Source: Fibrobacter sp. UWR2 (GTDB lineage: Bacteria; Fibrobacterota; Fibrobacteria; Fibrobacterales; Fibrobacteraceae). From it: a stretch of 64,000 bases of DNA. Shown here piece by piece: positions 9,342 to 17,470 of the stretch (positions within the stretch are counted from its first letter, which is position 1; each line of letters starts with the position of its first letter). The DNA lies in the NCBI RefSeq assembly GCF_002210285.1, contig NZ_MWQE01000006.1:110699-174698 (forward strand), read 5' to 3'. Made by a program: the position numbers and the translations under genes. The notes below the pieces were generated by a model. The model worked only from the letters and a program-made list of their open reading frames with translations. It was not told where the DNA came from and made no database searches.

Positions 9342-10214
9342 CTAGCCCTCCTTTTTCGGGGCCGGATTGCTGGAATCGGTCGTGGCCGGGTCTTCGACCC
9401 TGTCGGAAAGCGGGAACATCGCGATATTCATGGCGTACACGCGGTCGGCGCGCTCGCTCTTGCGGGCAAACTGCAGGAGCCCGCGGCGGAATTCCTCGAT
9501 GCGGTGCTTGATTTCGGGCAGGTCCTCCTCGGCCGCGGTAAACACCACGCTCGAGATGTCGCGTTCTTCGGGCTTGTGCCTGTCGATAGATTCCTGCGCG
9601 AGTTCAATAGTATGCCTATGGAAGTTGCGGACGGCCTGGCTCTTGACTTCGCCGCCGGTAGAAAGAATCTGGTCGGTGATGTTCCAGCCGCCGTTGCCGT
9701 CGGGAGCGACAAGCCCGAGCTTCTTCAAAATTTCAAGCGCACTGCGCGCCTCGTCTTGCGAAATAGGCGGGTTCAGGTGGCTTGCAAGTTCCGGAATATT
9801 GCTCGTGTCTTTCGTGATGCCGATGAGGGCGCGGAGCGCGGAGCAGCTCCAGCTACCGAAGTAGGCAAGTTCAGGCTCGGTAAGCACGCGCGTTTCCATT
9901 TCGCGCAGTTCCATGAGCCTGTAGTAAAGTTCGCTGAGGGCCTGCTTGGCCTTCGTCTTGTTAAAGCGGTAAAGCGTCTTGAAGTACTCCGCCCTGCGGT
10001 CGTCGAGTTTGCAGAGGCGAATGAATACCGGGAGCGAATCCTCGTTCAGGTGCCCGCCCTTCTGGAATACACGTACGAGCCAGGCCGGATCCACGCCGGT
10101 CTTTTGGCTCAGGTAGCGATAGCTGGTGAACGGGTTGTCTTTTTTGCTCTCGGCAAACCAGTCCTTCAAGAAATCGCGGTATTCTAGGTATTCGAGTACG
10201 TCAACCATGCTCAT
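9342..10214 (-). CDS. TIGR02147-family (DUF4423) regulator-like protein
   Basis: The 290-residue product opens with the family signature (EYLEYRDFLKDWFAE, then FTSYRYLSQKTGV, a helix-turn-helix-like segment) and the C-terminal DUF4423-like region (VVFTAAEEDLPEIKHRIEEF). This family is strongly expanded in Fibrobacter succinogenes and is thought to be regulatory; the members commonly sit next to a lipoprotein gene, as here. An AGG six bases before the ATG at 10214 supports this start. The target is not known; the simplest guess is its own operon. Confidence 0.88.
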   Translation of the reverse strand: MSMVDVLEYLEYRDFLKDWFAESKKDNPFTSYRYLSQKTGVDPAWLVRVFQKGGHLNEDSLPVFIRLCKLDDRRAEYFKTLYRFNKTKAKQALSELYYRLMELREMETRVLTEPELAYFGSWSCSALRALIGITKDTSNIPELASHLNPPISQDEARSALEILKKLGLVAPDGNGGWNITDQILSTGGEVKSQAVRNFHRHTIELAQESIDRHKPEERDISSVVFTAAEEDLPEIKHRIEEFRRGLLQFARKSERADRVYAMNIAMFPLSDRVEDPATTDSSNPAPKKEG

Positions 10215-10375
10215 AATTTACCTAAATGGCGGCTAGAGCGGTACAGGCCCGCTGCCCCAAGGTAAAGTTTCTGTTGCATTTTGTTCAACGAAGGGGTGTG
10301 GCGGGTGTATATTGCTGGCCGTGGCGGGGGTGTCGCTGGCCAAGAATTGCCGATTTTTGCTTAAAAAAGGCGAGT

Positions 10376-11416
10376 TTAGGACTGCGTCAGTCCGAACTTC
10401 TTTGCCTTGTAGTGCATCATGCGGGGGCTTACCGAAAGATCGCGGCCGGCGGCGCTCAAGTTCCCGTTGTTGCGGCGGAGCGCCTCGGTGAGGATTTCCC
10501 TCTCGTAGCTTTCGAGGAGCGTCTCGAGCGAGGCGTTCCCTTCGGGGATGATGGATGTCTTGCTGGTGACGTCGGTCTGCAGCGTGGGTGGCAGGTCGTG
10601 CGAATGGATGCAGTCGTCGGTGGTGGCGAGCGCCGCGCGTTCGATGCAGTTCTCGAGTTCTTGCACGTTGCCCGGCCAGTGGTAGCTCATGAGCATGTCG
10701 ATGGCGGGCGTGGAAAGGCGCGTCACGTGCTTGCCGTACTTGAGGTTCACCTGCGCGATGAAGTGTTCTGCCAACAGCAAGATGTCGCTCTTGCGCTGCG
10801 CTAGGTCGGGGAGCGTAATCTGCACGATGTTCAGACGGTAGAATAGGTCTTCGCGAAAGAGTTTCTGTTGCATCATCTCTTCGAGGTTCTTGCTTGACGA
10901 TGCGATGATGCGTACATCGGAATGGAGCTGCATGTTGCCGCCGAGGCGGTTGAAGGTTTGTCCCTGCATAAAGCGCAGCAGTTTCTCTTGGTCGGGGAGG
11001 CCGAGCGCCGAGACGTCGTCGAGGAATAGCGTGCCGCCGTTGGCGACTTCCGCCTTGCCGATATGGCGTGTGTTCGCGCCGAGGAATGCGCCGCGTTCGT
11101 AACCGAAGAGTTCGCTTTCGAAGGCGCTCGCCGGGTTCCCGAAGCTTTCGCGGAGGTTCGCACACCCGAGTACGGTGAACGGGCCCCCTTTGCGCGGGGA
11201 GAGTTCCGCGATGGTGCGGGCGGTGAGCTCCTTGCCGGTGCCGTCGTTGCCGTAAATAAGCGCGGGCGCGTCGTTGCCGGCGCAGGCTTTAATTTGCTTG
11301 TAAACGCTGCGCATCTCGCCGCTGTTCCCGACCATCTTGCCGGGCTTCTCGTCGATGATATCGCGCAAGGCCTTGATTTCGGCTTTCAGCCGTTCTATTT
11401 CTTCGGTTTCTTTCAA
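10376..11416 (-). CDS. Sigma-54-type AAA+ transcriptional activator with altered GAFTGA loop
   Basis: No receiver domain: a short coiled N-terminus leads into the bEBP AAA+ core with Walker A GNDGTGKE (about residues 56-63), FLDDV Walker B, the arginine-finger region (FREDLFYRLN) and WPGNVQELEN, then a Fis-type helix-turn-helix (NNGNLSAAGRDLSVSPRMM). The loop that contacts sigma-54 reads GAFLGA (11,075-11,092) rather than GAFTGA. I start at a TTG (11,416) preceded by GGGG; the longer frame to 11,461 begins inside a palindromic repeat and encodes a nonsense-like MPGQARHDEQ leader. It is divergent from glnN, which suggests, but does not prove, nitrogen control. Confidence 0.85.
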   Translation of the reverse strand: MKETEEIERLKAEIKALRDIIDEKPGKMVGNSGEMRSVYKQIKACAGNDAPALIYGNDGTGKELTARTIAELSPRKGGPFTVLGCANLRESFGNPASAFESELFGYERGAFLGANTRHIGKAEVANGGTLFLDDVSALGLPDQEKLLRFMQGQTFNRLGGNMQLHSDVRIIASSSKNLEEMMQQKLFREDLFYRLNIVQITLPDLAQRKSDILLLAEHFIAQVNLKYGKHVTRLSTPAIDMLMSYHWPGNVQELENCIERAALATTDDCIHSHDLPPTLQTDVTSKTSIIPEGNASLETLLESYEREILTEALRRNNGNLSAAGRDLSVSPRMMHYKAKKFGLTQS

Positions 11417-11437
11417 ATTGCCATCCCCGACTTGCTC

Positions 11438-11464
11438 GTCATGCCGGGCTTGACCCGGCATCTC
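11438..11464. repeat. Palindromic element in the regulator-glnN spacer
   Basis: GTCATGCCGGGCTTGACCCGGCATCTC-type sequence: ATGCCGGG (11,441-11,448) pairs with CCCGGCAT, with a 4-base loop. It is a relative of the other GTCAT...GGATC elements here and resembles a short palindrome found between genes in many bacteria. It lies at the 5' side of the sigma-54 regulator gene. Confidence 0.7.
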
Positions 11465-11645
11465 TTTTCATGCGTCGCGTCCTGTAAATTTTACATTTAT
11501 GTAATAATATACATCTTTTTTACAAAAATGTAATGAAATTTCGGAAAAACACCCCGAAAAACGCGTGCCAACCCCCGTTTTTATTCCTAATTTCTTTTTC
11601 ATAAAGTGAAAAACGCCCCTTTAGGGGCAAAAAATGAGGTTCAAG

Positions 11646-13766
11646 ATGAGCGTAAGCTACCGCAAAAAGACAATCAACGAAATCGCGAAGGAGCCGACTG
11701 CGCCTGTCAAGCCGGCCGCCCCGGTCAATGTCGATTTCTACGGCGAAGACGTTTTCAATATCGAGGCCATGCGCGAATACCTGCCCAAGGACGTCTGCGA
11801 AAAGCTGATTGCGACCATCAACGAGGGTGCCGCCCTTGACCCCTCCATCGCTGCCGACGTGGCCCACGCTATGAAGAAGTGGGCGATGGACCGCGGTGCC
11901 ACGCACTTTACGCACTGGTTCCAGCCGCTCACCGGCTCTACCGCCGAGAAGCACGATTCCTTCCTGGAACCGGACGGTTGCCGCGCCATCATGGCGTTCA
12001 GCGGCAAGAACCTCATCGTCGGCGAACCGGACGCATCCAGTTTCCCGAGCGGCGGTCTGCGCTCCACGTTCGAGGCCCGCGGCTATACCGCCTGGGACCC
12101 GACGTCTCCTGCCTTCATCAAGCGTCACGGCAATGGTGCCACGCTCTGCATCCCGACGGCGTTCTGCAGCTACACCGGCGAAGCTCTCGACAAGAAAACT
12201 CCGCTCCTGCGCAGCCTGCAGGCCCTTTCCAAGTCTACCCGCCGTCTTATGACCTGCTTCAAGGCGGGCCCCAAGAAGACGACCGTCACGCTCGGTGCCG
12301 AACAGGAATACTTCCTCATCGACAAGCGCTTCTACCTGCAACGCCCCGACCTGTACCAGGCCGGCCGCACGCTGTTCGGTGCTGCTCCCGCGAAGCACCA
12401 ACAGATGGATGACCATTACTTTGGTAGCATTCCGGCGCGCATCCTCAACTTCATGAACGAAGTCGAAACCGAACTCTGGAAGCTCGGCATTCCGGCGAAG
12501 ACCCGCCACAATGAAGTCGCGCCCGCGCAGTTCGAACTCGCCCCGATGTTCGAAGAAGTGAACCTCGCCTGCGACCACAACATGATGATTATGGAAGTGC
12601 TCCGCAACGTGGCCGACAAGAACGGCCTCGTGTGCCTGCTGCACGAAAAGCCCTTCGCCGGCGTGAACGGATCCGGCAAGCACAACAACTGGTCCGTGTC
12701 TTACGGCAAGGGCAACTTGCTCAACCCAGGCAAGGACCCGCACCAGAACGCCGTGTTCCTCACCACGCTCTGCGCCATTATTTACGCTGTCGATACTCAC
12801 GCCGACTTGCTCCGCATGACGACCGCTGGCGCCGGCAACGACCACCGCCTCGGTGCAAACGAAGCTCCTCCGGCAATCGTCTCCATGTTCCTCGGCGATC
12901 AGCTGATGGACGTGATTGAACAGATTGAACAAGGCGTGCCGAAGTCCAGCAAGCAAGCAGGCGCGCTCCGCATCGGTGCCGACATGTTGCCCGCCCTCCC
13001 GCGCGACGCTACTGACCGTAACAGGACTTCTCCGTTCGCCTTCACCGGCAACAAGTTCGAATTCCGCGCTCCGGGCTCTAGCCAGAGCTGCTCCGAACCG
13101 AACGTGGTCTTGAATACCATCGTGGCCGAAGCGTTCGACATGATTTCGGAACAGCTCGAAAAACTCGACGAGAAGAACTTCCACACGGGCCTGCAAAAGA
13201 TTTTGCAGAAGATCGTGAAGGAACACAAGCGCGTCATCTTCAACGGCAACGGCTATACCGACGAATGGATTGCCGAAGCCGAGCGCCGTGGCCTCCCGAA
13301 TATTCGCACCTCCGTGGAAGCCCTCAAGGCCCTCACCAAGGAAGAGAATATTCAGTTGTTCGAAAAGTATGGCGTGATGAACCGCCGCGAAATGGAATCC
13401 CGCTACGAAATCAACGTCGAGGATTTCCACAAGCGCATTCACATCGAAGGCGAAGTCTGCCGCGACATGGCCAAAAACATCATCTTGCCGAAGGTGGTGG
13501 AGGCTTACTCCAGCGCCTTGAAGACAAACGAAATGGCTCTGAACCAGGGCTTCCCCGGCGTCGATGCCTACGTGAAGTCGCTCGGCGAAGGGGTCAAGAA
13601 CCTGAGTGCCGCCATCGCCACGATGGAAAACTCGCTCGAAGGCGAACACGAAGGAATCATCGATGCGATGGCCGCTTTGCGCAAGGTTGTCGATGGCCTC
13701 GAGAAGGTTGTGCCCGACGAGATGTGGCCTTTGCCGAAGTACAGAGAAATGTTGTTTATTTACTAA
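11646..13766 (+). CDS. glnN: Glutamine synthetase, type III
   Basis: About 706 residues, the size of type III glutamine synthetase rather than the 450 or so of type I. Type-III features include a long N-terminal domain (DFYGEDVFN), [58 protein letters not shown] and [11 protein letters not shown], which together hold the metal- and ATP-binding residues. It makes glutamine from glutamate, ammonia and ATP in the cytoplasm. Of two ATGs (11,634 and 11,646), the second has GAGG five bases upstream. A short hairpin (GCCCC-TTTA-GGGGC, just before 11,634) overlaps the leader and could be a terminator or affect translation. Confidence 0.95.
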   Translation: MSVSYRKKTINEIAKEPTAPVKPAAPVNVDFYGEDVFNIEAMREYLPKDVCEKLIATINEGAALDPSIAADVAHAMKKWAMDRGATHFTHWFQPLTGSTAEKHDSFLEPDGCRAIMAFSGKNLIVGEPDASSFPSGGLRSTFEARGYTAWDPTSPAFIKRHGNGATLCIPTAFCSYTGEALDKKTPLLRSLQALSKSTRRLMTCFKAGPKKTTVTLGAEQEYFLIDKRFYLQRPDLYQAGRTLFGAAPAKHQQMDDHYFGSIPARILNFMNEVETELWKLGIPAKTRHNEVAPAQFELAPMFEEVNLACDHNMMIMEVLRNVADKNGLVCLLHEKPFAGVNGSGKHNNWSVSYGKGNLLNPGKDPHQNAVFLTTLCAIIYAVDTHADLLRMTTAGAGNDHRLGANEAPPAIVSMFLGDQLMDVIEQIEQGVPKSSKQAGALRIGADMLPALPRDATDRNRTSPFAFTGNKFEFRAPGSSQSCSEPNVVLNTIVAEAFDMISEQLEKLDEKNFHTGLQKILQKIVKEHKRVIFNGNGYTDEWIAEAERRGLPNIRTSVEALKALTKEENIQLFEKYGVMNRREMESRYEINVEDFHKRIHIEGEVCRDMAKNIILPKVVEAYSSALKTNEMALNQGFPGVDAYVKSLGEGVKNLSAAIATMENSLEGEHEGIIDAMAALRKVVDGLEKVVPDEMWPLPKYREMLFIY

Positions 13767-13866
13767 TAAACAGCATCGGCCGCACGTCGCAGGTGTGCGG
13801 CCAAATGCCAGTTTATCTATTAATGAATAACGCTTTTGATTAGAAATAGAAGTTGTAGTCGTTGGT

Positions 13867-13892
13867 CCCGGCGTGCCCGGGGCTTTTTTTTT
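13867..13892 (+). terminator. Terminator downstream of glnN
   Basis: CCCGG (13,867-13,871) pairs with CCGGG (13,877-13,881) and is followed by a run of nine T. A second, stronger hairpin without a T run (GGCCGCAC ... GTGTGCGGCC, 13,778-13,802) lies just after the glnN stop and may stabilise the 3' end. The 250 bases between glnN and the next gene hold nothing else recognisable. Confidence 0.65.
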
Positions 13893-14015
13893 GTGAAAGC
13901 ACACCCTATTGCTTTTTGCTCTCATTGTTTGTATATTTTGAACAATGGAACCGACTTGACAGGTTGCCGCCTGGCCTCTGGCTAGTTTTCTATATGGTAT
14001 AACAGAAGAGGAAAA

Positions 14016-14234
14016 ATGGCTCGCGAAATTCGAGAGACCCCGATTTTGTTCGGCGAGGATGCTCGCCGGTTTCTAGCCCGTATGGAAGAGCGGCACCCGG
14101 AACCTCCGGAAGTTCGTGCCCGCATCCAGCGGAATTACGAACTCATGAAAAAGGCCTACGAGCGTGGCATGGCAGAACAGCGTGCCCGCGAAGCGGCCAA
14201 CGGAGGATTAGACCCTTGGTTCAAACACGTGTAG
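14016..14234 (+). CDS. Putative antitoxin paired with a GNAT protein
   Basis: A 72-residue, strongly charged, helical protein (FLARMEERHPEPPEVRARIQ, then KKAYERGMAEQRAREAAN). An AGAGGA site precedes the ATG. The gene overlaps the GNAT gene by 19 bases. Small helical proteins translationally coupled to a GNAT toxin usually neutralise it and bind the promoter; the usual DUF1778 ribbon-helix-helix sequence is not apparent, so antitoxin function is inferred from position only. Confidence 0.65.
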   Translation: MAREIRETPILFGEDARRFLARMEERHPEPPEVRARIQRNYELMKKAYERGMAEQRAREAANGGLDPWFKHV

Positions 14235-14773
14235 ATAGGGAACATTTAAGTTTCATTAGATTGAAACCTTCCTATTCTGTTGAAAATTTTAGTTGCGGCG
14301 ATGATGATTTGGATGATTTTATCCTTCATCGTGCTTCAACTTTTCAAAAGCACCTGCTTTCGGTTAGCTATGCCTATGTAGATGGCGATTCAGGTAAGGT
14401 TTTGGCTTATTGTAGCCTTGCCAATGACAAGGTCGCCATAACGGATTTCAAGGACAAGGCGGAATTCAACCGTTTCCGCAAGAAGCGGGGCTTTCCGAAT
14501 GAAAAGCGCCTGAAGAGTTATCCTGCGGTCAAATTGTGTCGCCTTGGTGTTGACGAGTCAGTCAAAGGTCAACAAATTGGAACGATTATTATAGACTATA
14601 TCAAGTGGATGTACATGAATAACAACAGGGCCGGTTGTCGCTTCCTCACTGTTGACGCCTATTTGGATGCGGTTCCGTTCTACGAAAAGAATGGATTCCG
14701 CTTCATGAACGCCGAGGACAACGATCCTCATACGCGTCTCATGTATTACGACCTGATGGATATCGTGGCGTAG
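14216..14773 (+). CDS. GNAT-family acetyltransferase, toxin-like
   Basis: The 185-residue product resembles the GNAT toxins of the TacT/AtaT type, which acetylate aminoacyl-tRNA: an early FSCGDDDLDDFIL segment, KLCRLGVDESVKGQQIGT (acetyl-CoA-binding loop with a variant Q/R-x-x-G pattern) and FYEKNGF near the C-terminus. The start is a TTG at 14,216 with GGAGG nine bases upstream, inside the end of the 72-residue partner gene. Alternatively it could be a housekeeping acetyltransferase; the overlap with a small charged protein favours a toxin-antitoxin role. Confidence 0.78.
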   Translation: MVQTRVDREHLSFIRLKPSYSVENFSCGDDDLDDFILHRASTFQKHLLSVSYAYVDGDSGKVLAYCSLANDKVAITDFKDKAEFNRFRKKRGFPNEKRLKSYPAVKLCRLGVDESVKGQQIGTIIIDYIKWMYMNNNRAGCRFLTVDAYLDAVPFYEKNGFRFMNAEDNDPHTRLMYYDLMDIVA

Positions 14774-14895
14774 TTTTGCTTAATTGTGGATAGTCCCAAA
14801 ATAAGCTTGTTGATGAGAATGTCGCAGATTCCGCAAAAATTTTTACTCTTTTGTAAAAGAATAGGATATATTTCTTTTCATAGCGAAGGAAAGAT

Positions 14896-15255
14896 ATGGA
14901 TAAAGAACCCGAAATCATTGATGTGGAAGTTATTGAGAAGGAAGTTGTCGAGAAAAATGGCGCGTCTGATTTCCAGAAGGGGCTCGCGGTTTTCTTCGTC
15001 ATTATGTCGCTTCTGTACACCGCGTCGCCCATCGACCTTGCACCTGATGCAATTCCTGTAATTGGCTGGCTTGATGATGCGGGATTCCTTATTACAGCAA
15101 CAATGAATGCTGTTCAGCAGTTTACAAAAGACCAGAATTCCTCGATGGTAAAAATCCTGAAATACACCAAGTGGCTCTTGATTATAGCGACCGTTATTGC
15201 TGCGCTGTTGCTGGGTGGGTTGATTGCTGCGATTGTGGCTCTGATTGTAAAATGA
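14896..15255 (+). CDS. DUF1232 membrane protein
   Basis: The 119-residue protein carries the DUF1232 core (LYTASPIDLAPDAIPVIGWLDD, partly hydrophobic, about residues 38-60) and two more C-terminal membrane helices. An acidic N-terminus (EPEIIDVEVIEKEVVEK) is likely cytoplasmic. DUF1232 proteins are small, widespread and of unknown function. A GAAGGAAAGAT leader precedes the ATG. Its stop overlaps the start of the next gene (ATGA). Confidence 0.82.
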   Translation: MDKEPEIIDVEVIEKEVVEKNGASDFQKGLAVFFVIMSLLYTASPIDLAPDAIPVIGWLDDAGFLITATMNAVQQFTKDQNSSMVKILKYTKWLLIIATVIAALLLGGLIAAIVALIVK

Positions 15256-16232
15256 AGAATTCTAAATTTAATCCTGTCATGTTTTTCAGGAAACATCTGG
15301 GGCTTGTCTTTGGATTTGGAGTGGCTGCAGTTTCGCTTGCCATGGTCTACCTTTCTACTCGTCCGCTTATCCCGTTGGTTGTTCAGGAACAGATTGAAGA
15401 CGATCTTGAAAAATGCGGCGGTGAACTGAAAGAGGCCCGCTGTGCGGTAAGTGGCGAAGACGGCTGGATTTTTCTGCAGGAAAGCCTTGTCAATCTGGTG
15501 GTGGACTGGAAAGAAAACTTGAATTCTTTTGTCGCCTTCAATGATTCACTGGAAGCGCGTGGTATCAAACTGGTTGTGGTGCCTGTTCCGGACAAATTGC
15601 AAATCGAGGCGGAACATTATTCGGAAGAATTGTCGGGAGGGATTGTCGCCCCACAATATGAGGAATGGGTGGACGCTCTGCAAGACGAAGGCGTTGTCGT
15701 TGTCGATGCGGTAGAGGAGTTTCTCGAAAAGAACGAGGAAACTCCCATGTTCGAGGCGTACGAAAGCCACTATACCAGCGCAGGCCGGCAACTGCTTGCC
15801 CAGATGATTGCCGATACCATCAACGAGATGGATTTGGATGTCCCGAGGGGAGAATGGTTCCTGCGCGATACGGTTGTTCCCGGTACCGGAAATCTTTATC
15901 ACTTGAAGTACAATTCTTACCCCGATTACGATGTGCGCGTGTTAAAGACCGTGGATGCGGAAGGTAAACGTTATCACGCTTCCAAGGATGCTCCCATTGT
16001 GGTAATCGGTGACAGCAATGCCGATTTCGGCTGGAACAGTTCTTCCAATATTGGGGCCTATATTGCACAGGCGACAGGGATAAAGACGTTTACGCGTAGC
16101 CGCATTGGTGGCGGGAACCTGGGCCCGACCTTGTTCGAGGGCCGTTCGGAATTCCTGGAAGGCAAAAAGATGGTGGTCTGGGTGTTTGATGGCCGTGAAC
16201 TTTACGGCGATTTCAGCATGCCGGAATTCTAG
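15252..16232 (+). CDS. AlgJ/AlgX-like SGNH acyltransferase-type protein
   Basis: One N-terminal membrane anchor (about residues 12-32) followed by an exported domain resembling the SGNH fold of AlgX/AlgJ, which help acetylate exopolysaccharide: VVVPVPDK, the HYTSAG motif (equivalent of D-x-H-W) and VVIGDSNADFGW with the catalytic serine in GDS. The start is the ATG in ATGA overlapping the DUF1232 stop. No MBOAT acetyltransferase gene is beside it, so the acyl donor and target are unknown. The frame is open further upstream (to 15,171), but that part lies inside the DUF1232 gene. Confidence 0.75.
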   Translation: MKNSKFNPVMFFRKHLGLVFGFGVAAVSLAMVYLSTRPLIPLVVQEQIEDDLEKCGGELKEARCAVSGEDGWIFLQESLVNLVVDWKENLNSFVAFNDSLEARGIKLVVVPVPDKLQIEAEHYSEELSGGIVAPQYEEWVDALQDEGVVVVDAVEEFLEKNEETPMFEAYESHYTSAGRQLLAQMIADTINEMDLDVPRGEWFLRDTVVPGTGNLYHLKYNSYPDYDVRVLKTVDAEGKRYHASKDAPIVVIGDSNADFGWNSSSNIGAYIAQATGIKTFTRSRIGGGNLGPTLFEGRSEFLEGKKMVVWVFDGRELYGDFSMPEF

Positions 16233-16243
16233 TTTCGAAGTTT

Positions 16244-16678
16244 TTATTCCAGCATGATTGTGAACGGACCGTCGTTCGTAAGGGTTACCTGCATGTCGGC
16301 GCCGAATTTCCCTGTCTGTACGACGGGGATTTCTTTTTTGCATTCGGCGATAATGTATTCGTAAAGCTCGTTTGCAAGCGCGGGGTTGCCGGCGCCGTTG
16401 AATGTAGGGCGGTTGCCCTTGTTGCAGTTTGCATACAAGGTAAATTGCGAGACGAGCAGGAGTTCGCCACCCACGTCTTTGATTGACAAGTTCGTCTTCC
16501 CGTTTTCGTCGGCGAAGATGCGCAGCGCAAGCATCTTGCGGATGAGCCTGTCGGCGATTTCGCGGGTGTCTTCTTCGCCCACGCCGATGAGAATCATGTA
16601 GCCCTTGCCGATCTTGCCGACGGTTTCGCCCGCAATATCCACCTGGGCGTTCAATACTCGCTGGATCAAGAATTTCAT
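16244..16678 (-). CDS. dtd: D-aminoacyl-tRNA deacylase
   Basis: A 144-residue protein of normal length with both family signatures: SQFTLYA and the C-terminal NDGPFTIMLE, plus the opening KFLIQRVLNAQV. It removes D-amino acids (and glycine mischarged on tRNA-Ala) from tRNA in the cytoplasm. The gene ends one base before the tcdA gene's end region; tcdA lies just upstream on the same strand with a one-base gap, so the two are probably co-transcribed with sufS. Confidence 0.94.
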   Translation of the reverse strand: MKFLIQRVLNAQVDIAGETVGKIGKGYMILIGVGEEDTREIADRLIRKMLALRIFADENGKTNLSIKDVGGELLLVSQFTLYANCNKGNRPTFNGAGNPALANELYEYIIAECKKEIPVVQTGKFGADMQVTLTNDGPFTIMLE

Positions 16679-16679
16679 A

Positions 16680-17441
16680 TTACTCCGCGCTAGCCAATGC
16701 CTTCTTGTAGATGTCCTGCATCACGAGGCCCGCAATCATGAATCCAAAAATAGCGGTGGAGTGCGCCATGGTCCCGTTGTAGGCCACCTTGTGAAATTCC
16801 GCGGGGGCGCAGTCATCTTCGGGGATTTCGCCCAGATTTTCGAGCAGTTCGTCGCTGTAGACGCACTGCACTTTCTTGGCGAGTTTCAGTTTCTTTTTCT
16901 TGAACTTGTCGCGCAGCGCGCGGGCGAGCGGGCAACCGGCGACTTTCCAGAATTCGGCGACCTTGATTCGCGTGGGGTCCATCTTGAGGGCTGCCCCCAT
17001 TGAAGAAAATACCGTGGCCTTGGTGCGCGTGGCGTGCCACAACAGCTGCATCTTGTTTTCGAGGCTGTCGATGGCATCGATGATGTAGTCGAAGGTGTCC
17101 AGTTGGAATTTGTCTGTATTCGCTTCTTCGTAGATGTCCTGCAGCGCAACGATGTTGGCGTGCGGGTTGATTTCGAGCAGGCGGTTCTTGAGAACTTCGA
17201 CCTTGACTTGGCCTACGGTCTTTGTGGTGGCCATCAGTTGGCGGTTCACGTTGGTGACGCACACGCGGTCAGAATCGACGAGCACGAGTTCCTTGATGCC
17301 GGAACGCACCAGGCTTTCAGCGCACCAGCTGCCGACCCCGCCTACGCCAAAGAGGATGACGCGCTTCTGGGAAATGCTTTCCATGACGCTGTCGCCCACG
17401 AGGCGCTTGGTGCGGTTGAAGATGTCCTGCTCGATTTCCAT
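16680..17441 (-). CDS. tcdA: tRNA threonylcarbamoyladenosine dehydratase
   Basis: An E1-like/ThiF-fold enzyme: nucleotide loop GVGGVGSW (about residues 32-39), SDRV/NRQ motif (VDSDRVCVTNVNRQL), DAIDSL and a C-terminal region typical of TcdA (formerly CsdL/YgdL). TcdA uses ATP to cyclise t6A37 in tRNA to ct6A. The length of 253 is normal. It lies between dtd and sufS on the same strand; in other bacteria TcdA works with a cysteine desulfurase system, which fits this neighbourhood. Confidence 0.9.
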   Translation of the reverse strand: MEIEQDIFNRTKRLVGDSVMESISQKRVILFGVGGVGSWCAESLVRSGIKELVLVDSDRVCVTNVNRQLMATTKTVGQVKVEVLKNRLLEINPHANIVALQDIYEEANTDKFQLDTFDYIIDAIDSLENKMQLLWHATRTKATVFSSMGAALKMDPTRIKVAEFWKVAGCPLARALRDKFKKKKLKLAKKVQCVYSDELLENLGEIPEDDCAPAEFHKVAYNGTMAHSTAIFGFMIAGLVMQDIYKKALASAE

Positions 17442-17470
17442 AATAAATTTTGCGGCGAGCCTGCGGTGAA

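Noticed and set aside
8067..10187. Long plus-strand reading frame of 706 codons
   Set aside because: It is antisense to a clear lipoprotein and TIGR02147 pair, and its translation has no motifs; high GC codons leave the reverse frame open.
11553..11575. TGGCAC-like sequence on the minus strand near glnN as a sigma-54 promoter
   Set aside because: TGGCACGCG is present but the GC expected 10 bases after GG is absent, and it points away from glnN.
11520..13925. 801-codon minus-strand reading frame
   Set aside because: It is the mirror frame of glnN, whose protein is unmistakable.
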